DNA from: an uncultured Gammaproteobacteria bacterium
GTDB taxonomy: Bacteria > Pseudomonadota > Gammaproteobacteria > Halothiobacillales > Halothiobacillaceae
Assembly (NCBI GenBank): GCA_938004235.1
Contig: CALKWL010000197.1
Location: 1 to 23,938, forward strand
Reading direction: 5' to 3'
DNA: 23,938 bases
The notes below the pieces were generated by a model. That model did no database searches and had not been told where the DNA came from. It saw nothing but the letters and a program-made list of their open reading frames with translations. Both the position numbers and the translations under genes were made by a program. Below are positions 15,174 through 22,985 of the stretch, piece after piece. Each line of letters starts with the position of its first letter. Within the stretch, counting starts at the first letter, position 1.

Positions 15174-15752
15174 TTACTTGCCAAAGCGATAAGCCGCGTG
15201 GCATTGAATGCACTGTTTCATGATACCGGACACCTGTTCCAGCACCACGCGGGTATCGCCCATGGTCTGCGCATCCACCGCGAGCTGATCGAAGGCCGCA
15301 TGGGTCGCGCCGCCCATTTCGCGGAAACGCGGTGGCAGCGCCTTACCCAGACCACGCGGCGCAGCCTGCGGCGCAGACGCGCCGGATTGACGCGCATAAC
15401 GCGCCACGGCCTCGAAATCCTGCTTGGCCAAAGCCTCGTTGATACCCTGCAAGGACACCAGAAAACCGCGCATTTCATAACGCACATGCGCCTCATGCTC
15501 GGGGGCAAGTTTCATCACCTCGCGCTCAGGGGCTTTTTCGCCTTCGGCCCAGGCCAGCATCGGCATAACACACAACAACATGCCCAAAGTTTTGAGGGCA
15601 CTTCTATAAATCCACTGAAGCCGCGCTGGCTGCGTCAAAATACGACTCAAAATACTCACATAGCTGTCTATGCTGCGCTTTTTCGCCGCATTTTGCCTTG
15701 CCATCATCGGCTTGATTGAATTTATAGAAGCACCCTTGAACGTTTTCATCAT
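15174..15752 (-). CDS. Cytochrome c'-like heme protein with element-interrupted signal peptide
   Basis: The 192-residue product ends in one heme c motif, CIQCH (Cys181, Cys184, His185), followed by AAYRFGK. A single C-terminal CxxCH preceded by helices is the layout of cytochrome c' four-helix proteins of the periplasm. The helices span about residues 80-180. The N-terminus is odd: residues 7-54 are encoded by a 140-bp inverted-repeat element plus a 4-bp target duplication. Removing these leaves MMKTFKTLGMLLCVMPMLAW plus Ala, an ordinary Sec signal peptide. The frame survives because 144 bp is 48 codons. GGAGG precedes the ATG pair. The gene overlaps the rarA stop. Electron or ligand partner is unknown. 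Confidence 0.82.
   Translation of the reverse strand: MMKTFKGASINSIKPMMARQNAAKKRSIDSYVSILSRILTQPARLQWIYRSALKTLGMLLCVMPMLAWAEGEKAPEREVMKLAPEHEAHVRYEMRGFLVSLQGINEALAKQDFEAVARYARQSGASAPQAAPRGLGKALPPRFREMGGATHAAFDQLAVDAQTMGDTRVVLEQVSGIMKQCIQCHAAYRFGK
15596..15735. mobile_element. 140-bp MITE-like element inside the cytochrome gene
   Basis: Terminal inverted repeats of 28 bp match at 23 positions (left arm 15596-15623, right arm 15708-15735). Both contain CTTCTATAAAT, begin with GGG, and reach AAGCCG. The element is flanked by a 4-bp direct repeat, TTGA at 15592-15595 and 15736-15739, the mark of a target-site duplication. The interior is partly self-complementary and has no transposase, so it would need one in trans. 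Its minus-strand reading frame has no stop in the frame used by the host gene. I saw no second copy in this window. Confidence 0.88.
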
Positions 15753-17083
15753 GATTCCTCCCGTTTTTTCGCGCCTGCTCGCGCATTCTGCTCACGCAGA
15801 TGATCGAGTTTTTCCTTCAACTTAATCTCAAAACCCCGCGCCACCGGCTGATACCACTGCCGCCCGATCAGCGCATCCGGTAGATAGGTTTCACCGGCGG
15901 CAAACGCATCCGGTTCGTCATGAGCGTAACGGTAACCCTTGCCATAATCGAGCTGTTTCATCAATTTGGTCGGCGCATTGCGCAGGTGCATCGGCACTTC
16001 AAGACTGCCACGTTCACGCGCTTCCTTCATCACCGCCTTGAAGGCCATGTACACCGCGTTGCTTTTTGGTGCCAGCGCCAGATACGCCACGGCCTGCGCC
16101 AACATCAACTCCCCCTCGGGTGAGCCCAGGCGCTGGTAGGCCTGCCAAGCCTCCAGGGTCAAACTCAGGGCGCGCGGGTCGGCATTACCAATGTCCTCGG
16201 AGGCCACGCGCACCAGACGGCGAGCAATGTATTCCGGATCGGCACCACCATCCAACATGCGCGCCAGCCAGTATAAGGACGCATCCGGGTCGGAACCGCG
16301 CAAGGCCTTGTGCAACACCGAAATCTGGTCATAAAACACATCGCCACCATGATCGAAACGGCGCGGTGCCTGCTCGGCCACCTGCGCCAGCGCCGCCTCG
16401 TCAATGACACCTGCACTGGCAAAGTCCGCCGCCATTTCCAGCATATTCAGCGCACGCCGCGCATCGCCATCCGCCGCCTGTCCAAGACGCAACAAAGCCG
16501 CATCATCGGCACCCACATTCAATGCCCCCAGACCACGCTCGACATCCAGCAAGGCACGACGCAACAGCGCCACCAGAGCTTCAGCATCCAGCGGTTTGAG
16601 CACATAGGTTCGTAAGCGCGAAAGCAGCGCATTATTCAGGGCAAAGGACGGGTTTTCCGTGGTCGCGCCCACCAAAGCCAGTGTGCCGGATTCGATATGC
16701 GGCAAAAACGCATCCTGCTGCGCCTTGTTGAAGCGATGCACTTCATCCACGAACAACAGGGTGGGTTTTCCGGCTTCGGCGGCATACTGCCGTGCCTGCT
16801 CCACCGCCTCGCGCACCTCCTTCACTCCCGCGAGTACCGCTGAAAGCGTCAAATAGCGCGCACCAAACGCTTCGGCCATCAGCCGAGCCAGCGTGGTTTT
16901 ACCCGTACCCGGCGGCCCCCAGAACAGCATCGAGTGCAGATGTTTTGCATCCAGCGCACGGCGCAAAGGCCGCCCGGCATCCAGAAGTTGTGGCTGCCCC
17001 ACCACCTCGTCCAGCGAGGCAGGGCGCATTCGGTCGGCTAGAGGTCGCCAGGGCTGCGTGGACGACATGAAAAGATCTGTCAT
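15749..17083 (-). CDS. rarA: Replication-associated recombination protein A (RarA/MgsA)
   Basis: RarA is an AAA+ ATPase related to clamp loaders and RuvB that acts at stalled replication forks and binds SSB. The 444-residue product has Walker A GPPGTGKT at residues 56-63 and Walker B FVDEVHRF at 111-118. Sensor 1 follows in GATTENPSFALN. The C-terminal tetramerisation region contains SEDIGNADPRAL, APKSNAVYMAFKA and HLRNAPTKLMKQLDYGKGYRYAHDEP. ATG at 17083, 8 nt after lolA. An alternative start is the Met at residue 6. The stop overlaps the start of the cytochrome gene. Confidence 0.96.
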   Translation of the reverse strand: MTDLFMSSTQPWRPLADRMRPASLDEVVGQPQLLDAGRPLRRALDAKHLHSMLFWGPPGTGKTTLARLMAEAFGARYLTLSAVLAGVKEVREAVEQARQYAAEAGKPTLLFVDEVHRFNKAQQDAFLPHIESGTLALVGATTENPSFALNNALLSRLRTYVLKPLDAEALVALLRRALLDVERGLGALNVGADDAALLRLGQAADGDARRALNMLEMAADFASAGVIDEAALAQVAEQAPRRFDHGGDVFYDQISVLHKALRGSDPDASLYWLARMLDGGADPEYIARRLVRVASEDIGNADPRALSLTLEAWQAYQRLGSPEGELMLAQAVAYLALAPKSNAVYMAFKAVMKEARERGSLEVPMHLRNAPTKLMKQLDYGKGYRYAHDEPDAFAAGETYLPDALIGRQWYQPVARGFEIKLKEKLDHLREQNARAGAKKREES

Positions 17084-17091
17084 TTCAAGGG

Positions 17092-17718
17092 TTACTGCGC
17101 CGCCCGCACCACATCCACACCAGCGGGCGGCACAAACGTGAAGACATTATCCGGCAGCGGCGGATTCATCTTCATCGCTTTAAATTCAATCAGCGTAATC
17201 TGCCCAAAGGCATCGGTCAGCTGCATCCGCGCCAGCATGTTTTTATCGAACGCCAGTTTGACTTCGCGTACATCGGCTTCGTCCTTGCGCGGCTTCAACC
17301 CAACCCAGTTCAAGCCCTGATCGCTGCCCAGATCGGTCAGCAGGTAATCCTTGTCCAGCGATTTTTTTTCCAGTAACAGCATGATCGGCGCCTGCGCCGT
17401 GGCTTGCAGCAAAGGCTTCTGTGTCACCTGCTCCAGATCCTGATCGTAAATCCACAGCGACTCACCATCCGCCACCAACTCCTGATGGTAGGGCTGGGCA
17501 TACACCCAACGAAACTTGCCGGGGCGCGCAAGCTCCAACGTACCGCTCGCGCGCTGGGTTTCGCGACGATCGGCGTTGAACTGGGTCTGTACGAACTCGC
17601 CTTGCAGGGTCTTCATATTTTTCAGAAAACCGTCCAGCCCATCCAGCGTCGTCCCCGCCCAGGCATTGAACGACAGGCTCAACAGCGCCAAAACACGCCA
17701 AAAATCCGCAAAACGCAT
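17092..17718 (-). CDS. lolA: LolA, periplasmic lipoprotein carrier
   Basis: LolA takes lipoproteins from the LolCDE complex at the inner membrane to LolB at the outer membrane. The 208-residue precursor starts with a signal peptide (MRFADFWRVLALLSLSFNAW then Ala). Family features include LQGEFVQTQFN, the GTLELARPGKFRWVYAQPYHQELVADGESLWIYDQDLEQV region and a beta-rich C-terminal half. The frame is open to 17862, but the start at 17718 is chosen for its AGGAG at 6 nt and its signal peptide. It lies between ftsK and rarA, as in many gammaproteobacteria. Confidence 0.95.
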   Translation of the reverse strand: MRFADFWRVLALLSLSFNAWAGTTLDGLDGFLKNMKTLQGEFVQTQFNADRRETQRASGTLELARPGKFRWVYAQPYHQELVADGESLWIYDQDLEQVTQKPLLQATAQAPIMLLLEKKSLDKDYLLTDLGSDQGLNWVGLKPRKDEADVREVKLAFDKNMLARMQLTDAFGQITLIEFKAMKMNPPLPDNVFTFVPPAGVDVVRAAQ

Positions 17719-17727
17719 GATTGCTCC

Positions 17728-17813
17728 TATTGATACGGCGCTCCGAGAGCGACCGACAGCGATTGTCCTTCTGACACCCGTCGGATTCAAAAATTCTCCG
17801 TGCCGTATCAATA
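17728..17813. repeat. Long-range inverted repeat between ftsK and lolA
   Basis: TATTGATACGGC at 17728-17739 and its exact complement at 17802-17813 (12 bp) flank a 62-nt interior. The interior begins with a small hairpin (CGCTC and GAGCG around CGA, 17739-17752, overlapping the arm by one base). The left arm begins 10 bp upstream of the lolA ATG. It could be a folded leader of lolA, a regulator site pair, or a small inserted element. No direct repeat flanks it. Confidence 0.6.
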
Positions 17814-17858
17814 ACAATTGATTCAGCCCGGAGTTGGGCGCAAGCTCAGCGCTCAAGT

Positions 17859-20399
17859 TCACTCCCGCCCGCCCGGAACCAGAATTTCGCGCTGACCATT
17901 CGCCTGCAACTGACCAACAATGCCGGCGGCCTCCATGTCCTCGATCAAGCGCGCTGAACGGTTGTAGCCGATCTTCAGGCGGCGTTGCACATACGAAATC
18001 GACGCCTTGCGCGACTCCAGCACCACGGCCACGGCCTGATCGTAGAGCGGGTCGCTTTCCGCATCCCCACCCGCCCCGGCGGCAGGCTTTTCGCCCGGCA
18101 GGGTCACGGCGGACTCCTCCAATACCCCTTCCACATAACGCGGCTCCCCCGTGCTTTTCAGCATCTCCACCACGTTATGCACCTCCTGATCGGAGACAAA
18201 CGCACCGTGCACGCGTACGGGAAGACCGGTTCCGGGGGCAAGATACAACATATCACCATGCCCGAGCAGGGATTCCGCGCCCATCTGATCCAGAATGGTG
18301 CGTGAGTCGATCTTGCTCGATACCTGGAAAGCAATGCGCGTGGGAATATTGGCTTTAATCAAGCCGGTAATCACATCCACCGAAGGCCGTTGCGTCGCCA
18401 CAATCAAATGTATGCCCGCCGCCCGCGCCTTTTGTGCAATGCGCGCAATCAGCTCCTCAACCTTTTTGCCCACCACCATAATCATGTCGGCGAACTCGTC
18501 CACCACGATCACGATGTAAGGCAAGGGCTCCAGCTCCGGTGCGGGCACATCCGGATCGAGCGCCTCGGCATGGTTGTAGAGAGGGTCGCGCACCGGCTGC
18601 CCGGCTTCACGCGCCTCGCGCAGCTTCTTGTTCATTCCTGCCAGATTGCGTACCCCAAGCGCCGACATCAGCCGATAGCGCCGCTCCATCTCGCCCACCG
18701 CCCAGCGCAAGGCATTCGCCGCCTCTTTCATGTCGGTGACCACCGGCGCGAGCAGATGCGGAATGCCCTCGTAAATTGACAGCTCCAGCATCTTCGGGTC
18801 AATCAGAATCAAACGCACTTCATCCGCCGTGGACTTGAACAACATCGACATCAACATGGCGTTCACACCCACCGACTTACCCGAACCGGTCGTCCCCGCC
18901 ACCAGCAAATGCGGCATCCGCGCCAGATCGGCCACCACCGGCTGCCCGGCAATATCCTTGCCCAGCACCAGGGTCACGGGCGAGGTCGCCTCCTGATAGA
19001 CCTTGGAACCGATCATTTCCGAGAAGGCAATCACTTCACGCTGAACATTAGGAACCTCAAGCCCAACCGTTGATTTTCCAGGAATAACCTCGACCACGCG
19101 CACGCTAATCATGGCCAGAGAACGTGCCAGATCCTTGGCCAGATTGCTGATCTGACTCACCTTGACGCCCGGCGCAAGCTCCAGCTCAAAGCGCGTAATC
19201 ACCGGCCCCGGCTGCGCCAGCACCACCCGCACCTGCACGTTGTACTCCTGCAAGCGCTCCTCAATCAGGCGCGACATCGCATTCAGCGTATCGGCAGAAT
19301 AACCGCCGATGCGCACACGCGGAGGATCCAACAGAGAAATATCCGGCAGCTGGGCAACGGAAGGCGTAAGCGGTCGCGTCACGCGCAACGGAGGCCGGGC
19401 GTTCGTCACAGGAGTAACCTGCGTCGGTGCAACAGGCTGGGGTGCGGGTGCACTCACCGGAGTCGCAGGCTGGGATACGGCCTGGGACACAGGCGGCAGC
19501 TCAAATGCCGCAACAGAGGGCACAGACGCATCCGGCGCATCGTCCTCAACTCGATCCTCGCCCCACGCATCCGAATCGTTCTCCACCCTGTCGCTCACCG
19601 TCGCCCAGGGCGGGTCGTCGTCGTAGCGCGTCAGCGGGGCATACGCAACATCCGCCTGCATGGGCGCAAGCTCCACAGGCGTCTGGGGCGGAAGCTCTCC
19701 AGCCTCCTCAACAGCGGCGTCCTCTTCTGTTTCGGTGCGTCGCCCGCCCATCCAGGAAAACATGGCCAACAATCCGCCGCCAATGAGGTCAAACAGCCCG
19801 ACCCAGGAAAACCCGCTGAACAGCGTCAAACCAAGCAAGGCGACTGGAAAAAAAATCAGGCTGGCGCCGACCACCCCGACCCAGGGCGTGACCAAAAGCG
19901 CGAGCGCCTGCCCCAAGACCCCGCCCGCCCCCATGCTCAAAGTTTCTTGGCCAACGTAGGTATGCAGGAAAAACAACGCAGCCAGCGCAAGCCAAGCGAA
20001 TACAAACCCCAATAAACGCAAGGCCAACCAGGTTTTGGAAAACAGGCGCACTTTCCCCCCGCCGCGCACCAGCCAACCGGTCATCAACACCCCAAAGGGC
20101 AAAATATAGGCGGCATAGCCGCTCAAATAAAACAGAATGTCGGCAATCCACGCCCCCGGAGCGCCGCCGACATTGAAAATCTGTTTCGCATTATTCGCCT
20201 GCGACCAGCCCGGATCGCGCACATCAAACGAAAGTAGCACAAACAGCAGATACACGCCGATCGCCGTCGCGATATACAGCACAGACTCACGCAAAAAGCG
20301 CCCCACATGCAAGGTCAGTACTGCCGCCTTGAGCCTGGGCTCCTTGGCCGCACGGGCGGCAGCCTGTTTTTTCCCGTTCATTACATTGACCGCACTCAT
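17859..20399 (-). CDS. ftsK: DNA translocase FtsK
   Basis: FtsK anchors at the division septum and pumps chromosome DNA so that XerCD can resolve dimers at dif. The 846-residue product has an N-terminal membrane domain with about four segments (near residues 37-57, 83-110, 125-147 and 162-195). A Pro- and acid-rich linker covers about 220-345. The motor has Walker A GTTGSGKS at 502-509 and Walker B IVIVVDEFAD with Asp634-Glu635. The C-terminal gamma winged helix (SISYVQRRLKIGYNRSARLIE) reads KOPS sites. The linker is short compared with E. coli FtsK (1329 aa), as in many other bacteria. ATG at 20399 lacks a strong ribosome site; Met7 is an alternative. Confidence 0.97.
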   Translation of the reverse strand: MSAVNVMNGKKQAAARAAKEPRLKAAVLTLHVGRFLRESVLYIATAIGVYLLFVLLSFDVRDPGWSQANNAKQIFNVGGAPGAWIADILFYLSGYAAYILPFGVLMTGWLVRGGGKVRLFSKTWLALRLLGFVFAWLALAALFFLHTYVGQETLSMGAGGVLGQALALLVTPWVGVVGASLIFFPVALLGLTLFSGFSWVGLFDLIGGGLLAMFSWMGGRRTETEEDAAVEEAGELPPQTPVELAPMQADVAYAPLTRYDDDPPWATVSDRVENDSDAWGEDRVEDDAPDASVPSVAAFELPPVSQAVSQPATPVSAPAPQPVAPTQVTPVTNARPPLRVTRPLTPSVAQLPDISLLDPPRVRIGGYSADTLNAMSRLIEERLQEYNVQVRVVLAQPGPVITRFELELAPGVKVSQISNLAKDLARSLAMISVRVVEVIPGKSTVGLEVPNVQREVIAFSEMIGSKVYQEATSPVTLVLGKDIAGQPVVADLARMPHLLVAGTTGSGKSVGVNAMLMSMLFKSTADEVRLILIDPKMLELSIYEGIPHLLAPVVTDMKEAANALRWAVGEMERRYRLMSALGVRNLAGMNKKLREAREAGQPVRDPLYNHAEALDPDVPAPELEPLPYIVIVVDEFADMIMVVGKKVEELIARIAQKARAAGIHLIVATQRPSVDVITGLIKANIPTRIAFQVSSKIDSRTILDQMGAESLLGHGDMLYLAPGTGLPVRVHGAFVSDQEVHNVVEMLKSTGEPRYVEGVLEESAVTLPGEKPAAGAGGDAESDPLYDQAVAVVLESRKASISYVQRRLKIGYNRSARLIEDMEAAGIVGQLQANGQREILVPGGRE

Positions 20400-20531
20400 A
20401 TTTCAGTTTTCATCATAGAAACACCGCGCGCATTCTCGCACGAACGCCGCCGCAGAAGCCCGCAGCCTGCTGACTTTCACAAGACACAAGAACGGTAGGC
20501 GCGAAAAATGCTGGAAAAACGACGGCAGTCA

Positions 20532-20559
20532 TTCACATAAATGTCTATGGTGCTATAGA
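20532..20559 (+). promoter_or_regulatory. Sigma-70 promoter for the Pal-type gene
   Basis: TTCACA (20532-20537, five of six consensus bases) and TATAGA (20554-20559) are spaced by 16 nt. A TGC just before the -10 gives an extended -10 (TGnTATAGA). This is a good match and predicts a 5' leader of about 50 nt before the ATG at 20616. Confidence 0.6.
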
Positions 20560-20615
20560 ATCGCTCGCCAAAGACCTCAAACCAGCGTTTTTTCATTTTG
20601 CAAAAGGAACCTATC

Positions 20616-21125
20616 ATGCGCATTCTTAAAACCTCCGCCCTGATCCTTGCCATGCTCGGCCTGGCCGCCTGTAGCACCACCCCCGAAGAAGGCGCAGGCG
20701 CCGGCGCGGGAACAGGCGCTGGTGCGGGCACCAGCGGCCTGAGCGGCTCCGACTACGACGAAAGCAAGCTCTACGCGGGCAAGCCCTCGCAGATCAACTC
20801 CACCGTCTATTTTGACTACGACAGCTACGTTGTCAGCCAGCAATACCGCCCCGTCATCACTGAAAACGCCGCCTTCCTCGGTGCCAACACCCAGCGTCAA
20901 GTCACCATCGAAGGCTTCACCGACCCGCGCGGCAGCGCCGAATACAACATCGCCTTGGGCGAAAAGCGCGCCATGGCCGTACGCGACGCACTCGTTCTGC
21001 AAGGCGTCAACAGCGCGCAAATCTCCATCGTCAGCTACGGCGAAGAAAAACCCTCATGCACCAGCGCCGACGAAAGCTGCTACGGCCAGGAACGCCGCGC
21101 TGAAATGGTCTACGGCGCGCGCTAA
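20616..21125 (+). CDS. pal: Pal/OmpA-family peptidoglycan-associated lipoprotein
   Basis: The 169-residue product is an outer membrane lipoprotein that binds peptidoglycan. The signal peptide ends in the lipobox LAAC, giving Cys19 as lipid site. A Gly/Ala-rich linker follows (near residues 25-45). The OmpA-like domain begins with VYFDYDSYVVS and includes VTIEGFTDPRGSAEYNIALG, where Asp and Arg contact diaminopimelate, then the ERRAEMVY end. The start at 20616 is preferred over 20598 because AAAGGA stands 7 nt before it. It is not beside tol genes here, so the symbol is by domain layout. It has its own promoter and terminator. Confidence 0.85.
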   Translation: MRILKTSALILAMLGLAACSTTPEEGAGAGAGTGAGAGTSGLSGSDYDESKLYAGKPSQINSTVYFDYDSYVVSQQYRPVITENAAFLGANTQRQVTIEGFTDPRGSAEYNIALGEKRAMAVRDALVLQGVNSAQISIVSYGEEKPSCTSADESCYGQERRAEMVYGAR

Positions 21126-21137
21126 TCTCTCGACCGA

Positions 21138-21157
21138 GCGAGACGTCAATGTCTCGC
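21138..21157. repeat. Short palindrome after pal, related to hairpin H2
   Basis: GCGAGAC at 21138-21144 pairs with GTCTCGC at 21151-21157. The 20-bp unit matches H2 of the frr-uppS array (6720-6739) in most positions, following the pattern GCG-R-GAC, six bases, GTC-Y-CGC with AATGTC in the right half. The R/Y differences compensate each other, so pairing is kept. It sits between the gene stop and its terminator. Confidence 0.55.
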
Positions 21158-21168
21158 AGCCAAACTTC

Positions 21169-21191
21169 AGCCCGCTTTATGCGGGCTTTTC
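21169..21191 (+). terminator. Rho-independent terminator of pal
   Basis: AGCCCGC (21169-21175) pairs with GCGGGCT (21181-21187) around TTTAT, followed by TTTCTTT. This is a standard intrinsic terminator. The end of the tadA remnant on the other strand (TAA at 21177-21179) lies inside the loop, so it is placed between convergent genes. Confidence 0.85.
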
Positions 21192-21489
21192 TTTGCCCGC
21201 CTCATCCACCGACTTCATGCGCCGCGCACGAAAAAAGGCGTGCAGCATCTGAGCCGCCTCCTCGGCCAATACCCCGCCCTCCACGCGCAAACGATGGTTA
21301 TGGCTAGGGTGCTCCGGCAGATTAAGCGCACTGCCGCACGCCCCCGTTTTCAGATCGTGCGCTGCAAACACCACCCGCCCCACCCGCGCATGAATCATCG
21401 CCCCCACACACAGCCTCCGCCTCGGCGCGCGCGGCAAGCGCCAAGGCATGGCGCATCCAGTTGGTGTCATTCATATTTTCAGTTGTCAT
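21177..21489 (-). pseudogene. tadA: tRNA adenosine deaminase TadA, internal deletion and frameshift
   Basis: TadA deaminates A34 of tRNA-Arg(ACG) to inosine. The 5' piece reads MNDTNWMRHALALAARAEAE (Met codon at 21474-21472; an upstream ATG is at 21489), which matches the TadA N-terminus. After a junction near 21410-21420, a different frame continues as CVGAMIHARVGRVVF, KTGACGSALNLPEHPSHNHR and GVLAEEAAQMLHAFFRARR, the TadA C-terminal half. By comparison with E. coli TadA about 60-65 codons are missing. These include the HAE catalytic and zinc motif and the first Cys of PCxxC. No active enzyme can come from this copy as read. A degraded IS element starts about 90 bp away. Confidence 0.85.
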
Positions 21490-21496
21490 CAGCGAC

Positions 21497-21916
21497 CTAT
21501 TTCAACTCCAACCTCAACCACATGGATTGTGGCACGACAAGGGGGTAGTGAAGAGCGCGCCTTTTGATCAATAAAGTTGGGAGGAAGGCTTGGTGCACCT
21601 GAGCAACGTCGATTTCAGCAGCAAAGTCAGGCACAGGCCATGACAGGTCGGCCAATCGAAGCAGGCTTTGGACAAACCCCAGCGCCTGGCGCAGTGCAAG
21701 ACCCAACAGATTTTTGATGCTCAGACAGAATTGGATGGCGGCATCCGAAAACGTCGGACTCCGACCCCGCTTGCCCGTGGGCGCGGCAAACCACGCCATG
21801 TCCTTGTCCAGCCAAACACTCAACGAGCCTCGGGTCTTCAGTGCCTGGTTGTATTCGCGCCAGTTGGTGGTTTTGTACCGACGCTTCGTCGGCTTTCCGT
21901 CTTCGTGTACTCTCAT
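21497..21916 (-). pseudogene. IS5-family transposase remnant
   Basis: The first 98 or so residues (TNWREYNQALKTRGSLSVWL, APTGKRGRSPTFSDAAIQ, LGLALRQALGFVQSLL, then LSWPVPDF) match the N-terminal region of IS5-family DDE transposases. After PDF the normal sequence leading to the first catalytic Asp is missing. The frame passes directly into what looks like the 3' end of the same element and then into flanking DNA, ending at 139 codons. All three catalytic acidic residues are absent. It cannot transpose itself but could be moved by a related enzyme. Confidence 0.8.
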
Positions 21917-21973
21917 TTCCGAAGCGTATCAGCTCACGTTAGCGCTGACTTTGTGCAACAAAGCCCTTCCTAC
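21580..21973 (-). mobile_element. Internally deleted IS5-family element
   Basis: Both ends seem to be kept. Reading inward, the right end (complement of 21970 leftward) is GGAAGGGCTTTGTTGCACAA. The left end from 21583 is GGAAGGCTTGGTGCACC, an imperfect inverted repeat. Between them lies about 390 bp, against roughly 0.9-1.2 kb for a full element of this family. Exact ends are uncertain by a few bases, and I found no clear target-site duplication. It lies directly upstream of the broken tadA gene. Confidence 0.65.
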
Positions 21974-22033
21974 CGCTAAAAAAACCACGCAATCTTCCGG
22001 TACGCGACAACTATTGATTTTCATGTTTGTAAA

Positions 22034-22061
22034 ATGACACCACTAACACCCTATTTATAAA
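22034..22061 (+). promoter_or_regulatory. Candidate sigma-70 promoter for the 22086 gene
   Basis: ATGACA (22034-22039) and TATAAA (22056-22061), each five of six consensus bases, are spaced by 16 nt. The region is strongly AT-rich. Transcription would start about 15 nt before the ATG at 22086, giving a very short leader that just holds the GGAGG. Confidence 0.5.
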
Positions 22062-22085
22062 TATATATTTAACCTCGGAGGTCGC

Positions 22086-22682
22086 ATGAACACCCCATGG
22101 CTTTGGGTATTTATTGTGCTGATTCTTTTTGGCGCATGGAATTTTTTCGACAATCGCTCCATCAAGGTTTCTCCGGGCGCCCTGGTGAAAGATAATCCAG
22201 TGCAAACCGATATACGTGGAAATATTACCTATTCACAGGGGAAATATACCCTGGAAGCCTTGGCCAATTTCGAGATCAAGGCGCGTGTTTTGAGCAAGGA
22301 GCTTTACCACCTCGACCGCGGCGCTGATCTTGTCCCAGTCGATCTGGCCTTGGGTTGGGGCGTGATGTCGGATTCCGCCGTGCTGGAGAAATTATCCATC
22401 ACTCAGGGTGGGCGTTTTTATCGCTACCGCTGGGAGAATGAGCCGCCGATTCCCCCTCAAGACATTGTGCGTCACAGCGCCAATATGCACCTGATTCCCA
22501 CCACACCCGAAATTGAGAGCCAGATCAAAAAGGTGCGCCCCGGCCAGGTGGTGCATATCACCGGCCAATTGGTCGAAGCGCGTGACGGCAGTGGCGGCTA
22601 TTGGCGCTCATCACTCACCCGCGAGGATTCGGGCAATGGCGCGTGTGAATTGATTCGGGTGGTCAAATTTGAAGCACACTGA
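22086..22682 (+). CDS. Membrane-anchored protein of unknown function
   Basis: The 198-residue product has one N-terminal membrane helix (TPWLWVFIVLILFGAWNFF) and then a soluble domain, probably facing the periplasm. I know similar uncharacterised proteobacterial proteins sharing the features seen here: HSANMHLIPTTPEIESQIKKV, a GQVVHITGQLVEARDGSGG stretch and a WRSSLTREDSGNGACELIRV end. No enzyme motif is apparent; the single Cys is in the conserved GACEL. ATG at 22086 follows GGAGG at 5 nt. It is a single gene with its own likely promoter. Confidence 0.8.
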   Translation: MNTPWLWVFIVLILFGAWNFFDNRSIKVSPGALVKDNPVQTDIRGNITYSQGKYTLEALANFEIKARVLSKELYHLDRGADLVPVDLALGWGVMSDSAVLEKLSITQGGRFYRYRWENEPPIPPQDIVRHSANMHLIPTTPEIESQIKKVRPGQVVHITGQLVEARDGSGGYWRSSLTREDSGNGACELIRVVKFEAH

Positions 22683-22985
22683 ACAACACTGTAAATCACA
22701 CTATCCACGTCACGATAAAGCGCGTGATTAAATGCGAAACGCCCCAACCTCATGAGGCGAAAATTTACCGACGCGCCTTATCCTGGGGCTGTGCTGCCTA
22801 AACAAGTGACCATCATTCAAGCATTTCCGCCCCAATCAATGTTACCCTGACTGCGTCGCCCCCTTTGGGGCGCGTCGTCCACGAGCGCCTTTCCAGCTTG
22901 CATGTCGTCCTTCCAAGATGCGTTGTGCCCGTTTGATCGGAGTCTTTCTGATGCACAACCGCGTTTACGCTTGGAGTACATACCC
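22683..22985 (+). other. Intergenic region before the methyltransferase gene
   Basis: About 300 nt without a supportable gene. It contains a 6-bp GC hairpin (CGCCCC at 22857-22862, GGGGCG at 22867-22872, loop CTTT) with no U-run, and a 10-bp palindrome CCTCATGAGG near 22750. The open frame from 22902 enters the next gene but lacks a ribosome site, so it is treated as leader. Confidence 0.5.

Noticed and set aside
22857..22872. Terminator for the 22086 gene
   Set aside because: The hairpin is GC-rich but lacks a U-run and lies about 175 nt after the stop.
22902..22985. N-terminal extension of the thiopurine methyltransferase
   Set aside because: No ribosome site precedes 22902, and the ATG at 22986 has GGAG at a good distance.
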